Below are positions 45,996 through 56,100 of a stretch of 64,000 bases of DNA, piece after piece (the first letter of the stretch is position 1; the number at the start of each line of letters is the position of its first letter). The notes beneath the pieces are model-generated. The model worked only from the letters and a program-made list of their open reading frames with translations. It did no database searches and was not told the DNA's origin. Source of the stretch: Dryomyza anilis (Eukaryota > Arthropoda > Insecta > Diptera > Dryomyzidae); assembly GCA_951804985.1 (NCBI GenBank), contig OX638131.1, positions 105,544,464-105,608,463 of the forward strand. Reading direction: 5' to 3'. The position numbers were made by a program, and so were the translations under genes.

Positions 45996-46690
45996 ATACG
46001 TTTGCTTAGCATGCAGTTATTTCAAGTTGTATCTACCAAATGTAGTTTGACTCAATTGAAATTTTTTTGAGCAAACAATAATCTAAATTATAACCAACTA
46101 TTAGTTGAAGCAATTGTAACATTGATTGGGGTAACAATCAATTAATACATGACAGTCACCTGATGAAATGTCTTCGATGCCGTAGCTATGAATGACGTTC
46201 ATGAATGTTGGGGACATTTGCATAAAAATGTCATCAATAATTTGCAGGGCGAATCATCGATGGTCCTGATCATTGATTATAACTATTGCACTTTTTTTTT
46301 TTAAACAAAAGAAAAAAAATTCAGATTATTCAAAAAAATACATATAATTTAAGCAAGCAGTATTTAACAATAAAATAACAAAAATCTTATATACACAGAA
46401 ATCGGTAAATCTAGACAAATTTTTGTTTGTAAATTTGATGTTTAATACCATCATATTGAACATGAAAGACATTAAATTTTAAATCAATGATAAATGGTAG
46501 TAGGGTGAAAAAAAATCATAACTTGATGAATAAAATTATCATATTCAATATCATGCAAAATTTGGTGATTGATCATTTCGCGAAAATCTAATCTAATAGT
46601 AGATCACTGCTCAACACTATGTGATGAAAGACATAATTCCAGCGAACGTTATATTAAGTTATAAGAGTTATATTAAATTTAACGGTTCTG
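45996..46690. other. AT-rich stretch, nothing firm
   Basis: CACAGAAATCGGTAAATC at 46396 might be the left end of another element of the CACAGAAA type, but no right end was found. No coding signal. Confidence 0.35.
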
Positions 46691-47753
46691 CACACAGAAT
46701 ATTGATTTGTTGCGCCAACCAACTTATTCGGTTCTCTCAACCGCTTAGTCGGTTGGTATTGTAAAAATAAAAAGAGTTGTAGTTTATACTTGAAACAATT
46801 TCGAACTGTTTAAGAATAATTTAGTACTGATTTAGAACCATTCACAGAAAAATTTATTGTACGTATATATAACAATTGATATTAATAGCAAACAAAATCG
46901 TATTCCAATTAAAAATATGAATGTATTTACTAATTAATTAATTGTATTTACACATTTTTTAATTAAAATATTAATAGGAATTAATTAAATATAATTTCAA
47001 TACAACTAAATCTTTAATAGTATTAACTACTTTTATTTGTTACTTTTGATTTATTCATTTTGTTTGTGCGTGTCGTGCGTCGGCTGCGTCGTTTAGTTTC
47101 TTCTAACATTATTTTCTTCTACGTTGCTATTTTAAAACAGGATATTGCATTATTTAGTGTATGTTAGAAAACTGACTTCGGTAAAACATTCGTTAGGTTG
47201 AATGAATTTTACAAAGCATATCAAACAGTAAATACTTATTTAATATTTATTTTATGTTACATATTGAATTAAATTATTTTTATTTTCATATGTTTCTATT
47301 CGACAAATATTTTATTTAATTTAATAAAATATTTAATTGATCCAATTTCAATCGAATGAAATTTTTAATTGATGTTACTAATTAATTAATTAATAATTTA
47401 AAAATTCCCAATAAAAATATAATATATATAACAACTTTAATATCAATATGACAAAAAAATTAATTAAAGTTTCTCCAATTAACATATTCTCATTATTACG
47501 AATATGGAATTCAATGCTACTAAAAGTTACATCGGCTGAGTTGTAATTAAAAATTAATTGGATTGATTAACATTTTAGTTATATTTACACACTTTTTTTC
47601 TGTGTGTAAGGAGTGTGTATAGACTAATATTTAAAGTGTAAAGGCTAATTGGCAGTTCCGCCAGCAAATTTGTAAATCACAGGATTTAACCGAATGAAGT
47701 TAGTTGTTACAACTAACTGTTTCATTCTTCCAACCTCATGCCAAAAGAAATAA
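46691..47753 (+). mobile_element. K-family MITE, copy 10, split by an N-family insertion
   Basis: Left piece 46691-46842 (CACACAGAATATTGATTTG to TTTAGAACCATT) and right piece 47607-47753 (AAGGAGTGTGTATAGAC to CATGCCAAAAGAAAT) join to give the usual K order. The right piece has a perfect subterminal palindrome, AGTTAGTTGT-T-ACAACTAACT, at 47698-47718. Confidence 0.85.
46843..47606. mobile_element. N-family element, copy 1 (nested in K)
   Basis: Starts CACAGAAAAATTTATTGTAC and ends TTACACACTTTTTTTCTGTG TG, followed by TA. The 764 bp interrupt K copy 10 between ...AACCATT and (TA)AGGAG; uninterrupted K copies read AACCATTAGGAG. Rich in TTAATTAATTAA words, with a GC-richer centre (47065-47120). 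Non-coding. Confidence 0.8.
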
Positions 47754-48957
47754 ACTAAATCTTGGTAAATTGCTATATCCCTTTTTGCCGAATTTTCGGT
47801 ACCTCCTTTAAATTGACTTTTTTTTTAGAACATTCAGGTATTTTTCAATGCATATTTGAAAAAACATTGAGAAAACAAATAAAAGTCAATTACAAAGACC
47901 TTTTCAGAAAACATTAAATAACAGTCTCCGCACAGTCTTTAAATACTCTTCAGAAGGAACCTATTTATACTAAAAAATAATATAAAATTTATTACATTAT
48001 TAAAGCATGAAAGAATATGCCGTGAATTGTCCATGAATTGCCAACGCTCGGACAATGTGTAAAAATTAAGCCGAACGTGTGGAAAGAGGAACATTTTATA
48101 ATAAATTAGGCGCACTTTAGGCGCAATAATGCAGCTGCACCACCATTTTAGCGACGTACAATATAGCGGACGACGCATTTTATAACTAGTAAATCGAAGG
48201 AGCTGCAAGAGCAACTAACAGGTGTTGTTGGCAACGCGTTGACAATGTTGCCAAGTGATTTGTTTAATGTCGCATGTTGTTAATGAAGGGAAATTAAAGT
48301 CGTTATGCGGTCGGTAGTCGACTTTCGATGGAAGCAAGGCAACCAAGAAATACGTTCGCGATTGCATCGGTGTTGACAGCTAAATAAGTGTTCCAATTAA
48401 CTGGGCTTTAATGAAGGTAGTGCGCAAAACAATTTTACATCAGTCGCCATTTCAATTATAATTTCTTTGCAATATATAGAATTTTTAAAGGATTTTTATA
48501 TATATATATTTGGAAATCTAAATTTTCTGTTTTTTGTAATAATTTTTGTTTAACTCGTTAGCCGCGCATAATTGCAGCTGTCAAAATGTCTGTCAAAATA
48601 TCGCTTGGTGTACAAAGTGCAAACACATTAGCATTTCTTTTTTTTATATAAAAAATAATAAAAACAAAAAAAATCTTTGTTATTTAGCCGCAAACATTTT
48701 CGCCCATTCACGCTTTTCATATATTTCACAAAATTCGTTTTTGTTTTTTTTGCGTAATTTAATGTGGAACCCGTTAGTTACTGCCATGATCTTGGCGCTA
48801 ATGATCTGGTCATTATGCGGTACTTGATGTTTTTGTTATTTTTGTGGGAGAACGTCAAACTTGTATGATGTATGTTGGAAAAACAGGCAGTGGAAAAGCA
48901 TTCACCAAAATTGTATGTATAACACACACATTTTCTTGCGAATCTCACATAGCGTTG
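47754..48957. other. Low-repeat stretch with a GC-balanced island
   Basis: 48000-48430 is single-copy and among the GC-richer parts (for example GCAACGCGTTGACAATGTTG). Frames of 91 and 93 codons (47939-48214 minus, 48546-48827 plus) have no known domain. Possible regulatory sequence; not demonstrated. Confidence 0.4.
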
Positions 48958-48959
48958 TA

Positions 48960-49110
48960 CACAGAAATAAATTTTTCAATATTATGATGTTATTCATAAA
49001 TATTATGAATTTTTTCACCAACTACCAGATATCATATGGATGATTTCATTCATTGAATTGCAATTTAATATTTTTAAACTTCAATATGATGTTCTTTAAC
49101 ATCAAATTTT
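48960..49110. mobile_element. P-family element, short copy
   Basis: TA-CACAGAAATAAATTTTTC, CATAAATATTATGAATTT, TTCACCAACTACCAGAT, CTTCAATATGATGTTC. About 150 bases, next to the foldback element. Confidence 0.6.
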
Positions 49111-49130
49111 CACACATATGAGTATTTCAG

Positions 49131-50961
49131 AGACGGGATTTTGTAATTGAGAATTGATTTTGAATTGAATTTAGCAAAAAAAATTCTATTTCAAAAATAA
49201 AAAATTAGAATTGAAGCAAAGTAATTCACTTCAAAAAAAATATAAATAAATTTGAAATTTTATTTCAATTCAAATTTGTTTTGAAATAAATTGAACAAAG
49301 TATTTGAAATTAAAAAAAATTGAATTATAAATACTCAATTCAACTTATTGCTTAGAATTACTCAATGCCATCAAAAAATGTATGAATTGAATTGATTTGA
49401 ATTGATTTTATTTGAATTAATTTGAGTTTTAGCAGAGCGCCCTGCAGTAAAAGTTCAAGTGGTGATAATTTCCATGTGAAATTCGCCCACCGATGCATCA
49501 TTGGACATTTTTGGTTGAATTTGTTCCAATGTACACAGATTCACATTCTGATGCGCCATTGGATGTTTTTGGGTGAAGATTACATTAAAGTACGTCATTG
49601 GAATTTTATATGCGTCTGTACCAATGGGCATAGATTCACAGCCAAGTGCGTCCATTTGGAGTTCCATTGGGATTTGGCCAGAACCTAACTGCGTCATTGG
49701 ACATTTTTTTGGACAAATTAGTTCCATTGGGATTTGGCCAGAAACCAACTGCGTCATTGGACATTTTTGGAACAATTGGACGCAGTTGAGTTCTGGCCAA
49801 ATCCAGATGGAATCAATTTGTCCAAAAAAAAAGTTCAATGACATAGTTAGGTTCTGGCCAAATTCCAATGGAACCAATTTGTCAAAAAAAATGTCCAATG
49901 ATGCAGTTAGGTTCTGGCCAAATCCCAATGAAATCAATTTGTCCAAAAAAATGTCCAATGCCGCAGTTAGGTTCTGGCCAAATCCCAATGGAACCAATTT
50001 GTGTAAAAAAATGTCCAATGACGCAGTTAGGTTCTGGCCAATAACCAATTTGTCCAAAAAAATGTCCAATGACGCAGTTAGGTTTTGGTCAAATCTTAAT
50101 GGAACCAATTTGACCAAAAAAATGTCAAATGACGCAAGCGGATTCTGGCCAAATCCCAATGGAACCAATTTGTCTAAAAAAAAATGTTCAATGACGCAGT
50201 TGGGTTCTGGCCAAATCCGAATGGAACCAATTTGTCTAGAAAAATGTCCAATGACGCAGTTGGGTTCTGGCCAAATCCCTATGTAAGCAATTTTTCTAAT
50301 ATAATATCCTATGACGCAGTTAGGTTCTGGCCAAATCGCAAAGGAACCAATTGTTTCAAAGAAAAGTGCAATGACGCAGTGGGTTTTGGCCAAATCCAAA
50401 ACATTTTCTAAAATATGTCTCCCTGATTGACTTAAATGCATATCTAGTCCCACATGAAGGGATTCACCCAAAAAAAAAGAATCTGTTGCTAATTGGTACA
50501 GATTCAACCAAAAACATCGAATGATCCTCCTAGATGCGAATCTATGCCCCTTAAAACAGATTCAAATTGCTGGCCCCGGGTGCAACAGATTTACCGAAAA
50601 ATATCCCATGATGCATCTGGATGCAATTCTGTGCCATTGAAATACATTCAAGCCAATATGTGGTGCGTGTCACTTCAATATCAATGCTTTTATATTTAAA
50701 ATAGAATTGATAAATTCCAATTCATATTTGTTGAATTGAAATTGATCAATGCCAATTTATAAAATTTGAATTGAATTTAATAAAAGTATTTCACTTCAAA
50801 TTTTTTTGAATTGGAATTTGTTTACTCAATTCAAATGAATTATTTTTCGAATTGAAATACTTTTTTCAAATGCCATTTAATTAAATAGAAATGAAATTAT
50901 TTGAAATCAATTTCAATTCATGAACAAATTTAATTTGAAAAATAATGAATTAGTCCCGTCT
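49131..50961. mobile_element. Foldback-type element with inverted 60-bp tandem arrays
   Basis: The outer ends AGACGGGATT and AGTCCCGTCT are inverted repeats (9 of 10). Inside each end lies a TTGAATTGAA-rich segment (49140-49430; 50695-50950), again inverted. Next come blocks with TGCGTC, CATAGATTC and CCAATGGGCATAG words on the left and their complements on the right, and in the middle a tandem array whose units change orientation near 49771-49785. It forms one large imperfect foldback of 1.83 kb. No transposase. Frames of 350 codons (minus) and 237 codons (plus) run through the array only because the unit is 60 bases long. No target duplication is evident. Confidence 0.75.
49660..50400. repeat. 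60-bp tandem repeat array with an internal switch of orientation
   Basis: On the right of about 49780 the unit reads GTTAGGTTCTGGCCAAATCC, CAATGGAACCAATTTGTCC, AAAAAAATGTCCAATGACGC and recurs every 60 bases for about ten units (one shortened to ~50). Left of about 49771 two to three units lie in the opposite orientation. Each unit contains GGTTC...GAACC and can form its own hairpin. Confidence 0.9.
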
Positions 50962-51110
50962 ATGGTGTATTTATAATTCTTCTAAGGTTTATGTTATTTA
51001 ATTGTTAAATACTGCTTGCTTAATTTATAAAATATTATTTTGAAATAAAACATTTTTTTTTGTGTAGCAAAATAAAATCAACCATTTATATACATTTTTA
51101 AATTTTAAAT

Positions 51111-51945
51111 ATATCGATACCTTACAGGCAAAAGATCGTAACCAACAAAAACCAAATTTTAAAGAAGGCAAAGAAAACGTCTCAAAATTGAGTAGTTCAA
51201 TATTTTATTGATTTTTTTCGTAAAGTATCCTTTAAAGGAATCGACAATAATAATAGTGTGGCCCAATTACCAAAATATCCATTACATGCAGAAGTATTTG
51301 AAGAAAAATGTAGTTACGATGTTTTGCTTGTCTCAATTTATTTCGACAAATTTTTCAAATTGTACTACTTACGATCCTAAGGTACGGTGGTCTTGTACAC
51401 AAACGGTTTGGTATTTTAAAGGTATAGGAGAATTTTGGCACATGTTTAGTAAAAATTGTGACTAGCCAGTGGTCAGTATTTCAATTTGATGTACAAATGC
51501 ATTGGAAGTACATAATCAAATTAAATTTAATATTTTTATTTTAAATGTGGACATATTCTCTACAAATACTCATATTTTTAGTTTTTTACCTTTAGCACAA
51601 ATGGCTTTAAAAATCCTTAAGTAGTCACTAAACGAAATATTAAAATTATGTGGCCATTCTGAGGTGAAATAGTGCGTATGTATCTACAAACATATGATGT
51701 GCCTTTAATATTGAGTTTATAGTTTGAACGTCATCGTTAACCCTTATAACAGCGCACAGAATTAGATTTAAAAAAAAATTAAAATTGTATCGTAACCAAC
51801 ATTTTTCAAAAATGTAGTTACGTTAATAAGTGTTATTTGGCTTTATTTCAAATTTGGATCGTGAAATTCCAAATTATGATTTTGCAAGGACATGCTAAAT
51901 TCCCAAAATGTTGGTTACGATGTTCTACCTGGAAGGTATCGATAT
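51111..51945. mobile_element. W element, 835 bp, ~36-bp terminal inverted repeats
   Basis: The left end ATATCGATACCTTACAGG...ATCGTAACCAACA is inverted at the right end as TGTTGGTTACGAT...CCTGGAAGGTATCGATAT with four to five mismatches. Inner CGTAACCAACATTTTTC / ATGTAGTTACG words recur at 51308 and 51788-51822. An 85-codon frame at 51208-51465 lies inside but has no recognised domain. Probably a non-autonomous DNA transposon; superfamily unknown. Confidence 0.75.
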
Positions 51946-52019
51946 GGTTTACAAAAAAAAACTCGAAATTTGTTTAATATTTGTATTTAAAGAAAACGCG
52001 AGACAAATTGTCTGACGTT

Positions 52020-52220
52020 TTATAGGAATATTTCCGGCAAATACACAGATAAATGAAATATTTTGGATGGTGTAAGCAGATTTGTAAAATGTTGTGGATT
52101 TTTAGTAGCAGATTCAAGACATATTTTAGGAACTAGAACAAAACAAAAAGCTTTTGATACAGGCATGTCAGGTATGTCAAAAAAAATCTAAATTGCCTCG
52201 ATCCTGCCAAAAATGTTGTC
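52020..52220. repeat. G-family degenerate repeat, distant copy
   Basis: GATAAATGAAATATTTTGGA, AAATGTTGTGGATTTTTAG, GACATATTTTAGGAACTAG and AAAGCTTTTGATACAGGC follow the same order as 20759-20900 and 21050-21110. Confidence 0.5.
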
Positions 52221-52593
52221 TAGGGAGTTATATCGATTCAGTTTGAAATGTACGATCAGTTCAACTTAAATCACGAGGATAACGCATCGCGATAGATTAT
52301 TCGGAAATAGAAAGTGAAATTCCAAAAGGTACCAAAAGGTTTATGGTTATGCCTGTTATCGATTTCCGCAAATTTTAATGTTAAAAATGGGGTTTTGAAC
52401 TCATTTTGCGGTGCATACTTCACTCGAAAGGTTTCTGCATAGAAAAAAAATATATGTGTCATATAGCAAAAAATGCAATTAATTTTTACAATACAATTAA
52501 TTTTAATTGTATTTAATTGTAATATTTAATTGTATTGATTAAATAATTAATTATATCAATTAATAAATTAATTTATCAAAAATTAAAGAAAAC
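52221..52593. other. Non-coding spacer ending in TTAATTAA-rich sequence
   Basis: 52480-52590 consists of AATTAATTTTAATTGTATTT-type words related to N-family interiors. No gene signal. Confidence 0.4.
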
Positions 52594-53223
52594 TAGTTGG
52601 GAAGGTTAGATCACATGGGAAATTTCAAAATAGGGACATTTTATAGTAAGTCTTATTATAATAGTTAGGATTATCAGTCGGTCTAAGCCGACTATAAATA
52701 CCCTACACATGTGTGTGGTTACCATTTAAAGTTGTATATAGGTCACCAGGGTATACGAATCCTGAAAATACCTACAAACTTTCAATCGCTGAAGAATTTC
52801 CATTCATTTGATACCCATATTTACATATGGGTAGGTGCACCGAATTTAGATTTTTTTTTTTTGGGAACCACATGTCGTTTCGCGGGAGAACATTATTTTC
52901 ATGTATTTCATCATGATGTCAATATATATTTGACCAAAAAAGTTTACCTAAGCACGTATACAGTAATACAGCTTAGATATCTAAATCTAAAGTTTCATTG
53001 CTCTAGCTCTTCTACTTTTTCCGTAATCGTGATTTCAACAGACAGACAGAAGGACAGACGGACATCCAACGGACAGACAGACAGACGGACATCGCTAAAT
53101 CGACTCAGGAGGTCATGCTGATCAAGAATATATATACTTTTCCATACCGGAGATGCTTTCTTCAGTGTGTTACAAACGGCGTACCGAACTGAATATACCC
53201 TTTCACTCTTAGTGTAGGGTTTA
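52594..53223 (+). mobile_element. mini-me/DINE-1-like element, copy M3 (internal deletion)
   Basis: Starts TAGTTGGGAAGGTTAGATC, hairpin CAGTCGG-n6-CCGACTATA, (GACA/GACG)n at about 53040-53093, core CGACTCAGGAGGTCATG, 3' hairpin to TTAGTGTAGGGT. About 100 bases are missing between GTTTACCTAAGCACG and TTAGATATC compared with M7. The deletion joins frames into a 136-codon frame (52711-53121), not taken as a gene. Confidence 0.8.
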
Positions 53224-54093
53224 ATTAATAAACCAGATGATTTTTGTTTTATTTGTTAGTTATTTGTTTATTATATTTTTTTTTAATTTTCGTATACATT
53301 ATTTTTTATTTTTTTATTTATATTTTTACAACCCAGAAAAAATAATGCATAAATATTATGTATAGCGAAAATATAATATTGTTCATATTATTTATGTATA
53401 AATTCTATTATTTATGAATAGTACATAGTAATGGTGAATCGAAATATATTAAGGACATTGATTTAATAACAATTAGATATATATATGTTATGTATTATAT
53501 ACATACAAACTTCCTCTTTGGGGTTTGTTATTACTGATTCCAACCAACTGTACAATCTCTTCAGATATCTAAATGTGGACAAATCCCAAAATTTTTTTTT
53601 ATTAGATTTCGCAACATTGTCCAAATTAGTTGTTCTCATTTTGTAAAGTATGGTTTTTCAAAATTTGAATGGTATTTTTGTTATGAACTACCATAAATTG
53701 TGAAACAAGTTTTACAATCAATCATAGATTTTTTTACCACTCACACATAAAATGTGCACCACTGTATTTTGCAATTTAAAAGCACTTGGATGCATGCACT
53801 TTTCTACGTCGATTACAATTAGTTACGAGATCGATAATTTATATCGATCGATCGATATGCAGCAAGAGCACTGATTAGCAATATAACCGACGACGACAAT
53901 GAAGAACTAGGTACATGAAGTAATTGAGAGATAGATATCAAGGTCAGCTAAAGTTTGTTGACCAGCCCGTAGGACAAGCAGAGTCTACCATGAACTGGAT
54001 AAAATAAATTAATAATGGTAGTTGGCTGAACATAAAAGACTTATCTGTGGCATAAATATTTTATGTAAATATACAAAGTAGAGCACAAGTGTT
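53224..54093. other. AT-rich non-coding stretch
   Basis: At 53332-53430 CCCAGAAAAAATAATGCATA with ATTATGTATAG and ATTATTTATGTAT words looks like another short CACCCAGAAA-type element, right end not found. 53800-54000 is single-copy with CGATCGATCGATAT. No gene signal. Confidence 0.4.
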
Positions 54094-54993
54094 TTATACC
54101 CTACACTAAGAGTGACAGGGTATATTCAGTTTGGCACGCCGTTTGTAATACCCAGAAGAAAGCATCTCCGGTATGGAAAAGTAAATATATTCTTGATCAG
54201 CATGACCTCCTGATTTAGCGATGTCTGCCTGTCTGTCCGTCTGTCCGTCTGTCCTTCTGTCTGTCTGTTGAAATCACGATTACAGAGCAATGAAACTTTA
54301 GATTACTAATATATCTAAGCTGTCTGAACAAGAAAATTGACATGATCGGTCTATTGTGACCTGAGAAACGACCAGTTATGTTCAAATACGTCATATGAAA
54401 TTTACATTTACATATCAATTTTACTACGTGCTTAGGTAAACTTTTTTGGTCAAATATATATTGACATCATACTCAAATACATGAAAATAATGTTTTCCGG
54501 CGAAACGACTAGTGGTTCTCAAAAAAAAAAAATCGAAATTCGGAACACCTGCCCATTTGTAAAAATTGGTATCAAATAAATGGCAATTCTTCAGCTATTG
54601 AAAGTTTGTAGTTATTTTCAGGATTCCTATACCCTGGTTACGAATTCGAATTTCGGTAGTAAATTATAATAATTTCGACTCGTTGTTGGCTCGTATATCT
54701 TTCCATCATGAAATGGCAAACCTTACTGAAGAGAAATGTCAAAAAAGCGACAAGAAATATGGCGTCGTTTGCTGTCCCTGTCGCTCTACTTTTGTAGCGT
54801 CCCTGTTAAAAAACCCTTGAAAAAAAATTTTGTATCTCTCTTATTGAAAAACCCTTTACCACTTTTAATGGTAACCACACATATATGTAGGGTATTTATA
54901 GTCAGCTTAGACCGACTATAATTATGATAATCCTAACTATCAAAATAACACCTACTTTAAAATTTCCCATGTGATCTAACCTTCCCAACTGGT
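54094..54993 (-). mobile_element. mini-me/DINE-1-like element, copy M4, with ~220-bp insertion
   Basis: Reverse copy: TTATACCCTACACTAAGAG, core CATGACCTCCTGA, (GTCY)n at 54220-54270, the hairpin with one arm change (AGTCAGC/GACCGACT) at about 54898-54921, end CTTCCCAACTGG. Between ATACCCTGGT and TTTTAATGGTAACC, where other copies have only GACCTATATACCA-like sequence, stand about 220 unrelated bases. Confidence 0.8.
54640..54861. other. Unrelated insert inside mini-me M4
   Basis: Runs from ACGAATTCGAATTTCGG to AACCCTTTACCAC. It contains GTCGCTCTACTTTTGTAGCG, which can form a short hairpin. Not found elsewhere in the window. TAC stands at both edges, too short to prove a target duplication. 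Confidence 0.55.
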
Positions 54994-55487
54994 TTTTCTT
55001 TAGTATAAAAAAACCTTTAAAACTTTATAACATTTCAACGTCATTTATGGGGCTACCCAAAAGTCCATAGAACCCAATGAACATGTCGTTGTTTTAAACA
55101 AGCCAATCATTTAGTCAATAACATGAACAGAACAAAAGCCCTACAACCTCTATATATAAGTTCATTTTTTGCGGTATTTCATGCTTTGTTTTTTAGTACC
55201 TTGGTTCGCAGAGTTTATTTGACGTTTGCTCGATTTTAATGAAACCCTTCTTCGACTGCGTCAGTTAATTTGGAGTTCATGCCCCAAATGCGCCGACAAC
55301 CGTATGTCATTAAATGCGATGAGGAGTCCAGATTATGCAGGCGTAAAACCTTTTATGTATGTATTTAATTTATTTTTTAAATGTATTTACTGGTGTTTGT
55401 TTGTGAAGGAATTCTTTAAAATATTCCTCAAATAACAGAAATACTTATGACAAATATCATAAATATTTTAAAACTTGTGTTTTAAAG
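54994..55487. other. Non-coding stretch, possible old repeat
   Basis: A 69-codon frame at 55226-55435 contains a Cys-Pro-Lys-Cys but shows no firm domain. The reverse transcriptase relic ~300 bases downstream makes an extended decayed retrotransposon possible, not shown. Confidence 0.35.
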
Positions 55488-55620
55488 ATTGACAGATAGA
55501 TAGAATGGCAGATGGAGAGATTGACAGATAGAAAGATAGATAGATAGTCAGGTAGATATATAGAAAGAAAGAAAGATAGATAGATGATTGACAGATATAT
55601 AGATTGACAGGTAGATGGTA
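55488..55620 (+). repeat. Imperfect (GATA)n/(GACA)n microsatellite
   Basis: GACAGATAGATAG, GAAAGATAGATAGATAG and GAAAGAAAGAAAGATAG tracts over about 130 bases; the Ile/Tyr/Leu/Ser-rich frame on the minus strand comes from it. Confidence 0.9.
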
Positions 55621-55629
55621 ATTGCAAAT

Positions 55630-55848
55630 ATAACCGTCGACAATCGGCCAAGGGTCTTAGTGCCCAGACGTCATTACGATCGAAGCAGTTATGCGGTTGT
55701 AAATTGCTCGCAAAGGGTTATTTCCTCTACGAATGAAGAAGTACTTATCCCTAAGCCGAAGAACCGCTTAGTAGATCCATCCGCATATCAAATTATGTGC
55801 CTACTCGACACTACAGGGAAGATTGTTTACAACCGCCTACTTTATGCA
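55630..55848 (+). pseudogene. Relic of non-LTR retrotransposon reverse transcriptase (N-terminal blocks)
   Basis: Within a 97-codon frame (55615-55908), residues 43-78 (55741-55848) read VLIPKPKNRLVDPSAY, then QIMCLLDTTGKI and VYNRLLYA. This matches the pattern of the first RT blocks of R1/Jockey/I-type LINEs (L.PKP.K....YRPI.LLDT.GK..E....NRL). Residues 1-42 are not assigned. The catalytic FADD block is absent: similarity stops a few bases before an S-family repeat begins at about 55860. A short dead fragment; the clade is not resolved. Confidence 0.65.
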
Positions 55849-55859
55849 AGTGGTTGCTT

Positions 55860-56100
55860 TCATTGGTTTGTGGCCACGATTCAAATTTTTTTTGGTGAGA
55901 CCAATTAAATAATTCATATAACACAATATAATAAAATTATAACAAACATTGTTTAATTTACGTTTCCCACTTTACCCCAGTAAGTGTTTCCCACTTTAAC
56001 CCAATAATGCAATTTGAACACAACGGAGCCCCATTTTAATAATGTTAAATTATTTGCAAACTCCGTTTGTATTTCAATAGATATACAATAGACATCTGCA
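55860..56100 (+). repeat. S-family repeat, copy 2
   Basis: CATTGGTTTGTGGCCACGAT, GACCAATTAAATAATTCAT, TTTCCCACTTTACCCCAG and CGTTTGTATTTCAATAGATA follow the order of copy 1 (3450-3893). The terminal part of copy 1 (CCACATTACTCCATGT) reappears only at 58855-58895, beyond two mini-me insertions, so one S copy may span the interval. Confidence 0.6.

Noticed and set aside
49573..50286. 237-codon plus-strand gene with WPNPNGTNLSKK repeats
   Set aside because: Opposite-strand shadow of the same 60-base array that gives the 350-codon frame; both are explained by unit length.
55226..55435. Part of a zinc-knuckle or gag protein, suggested by CPKC
   Set aside because: Only one CxxC pair with no His/Cys partner spacing; no link to the RT relic could be shown.
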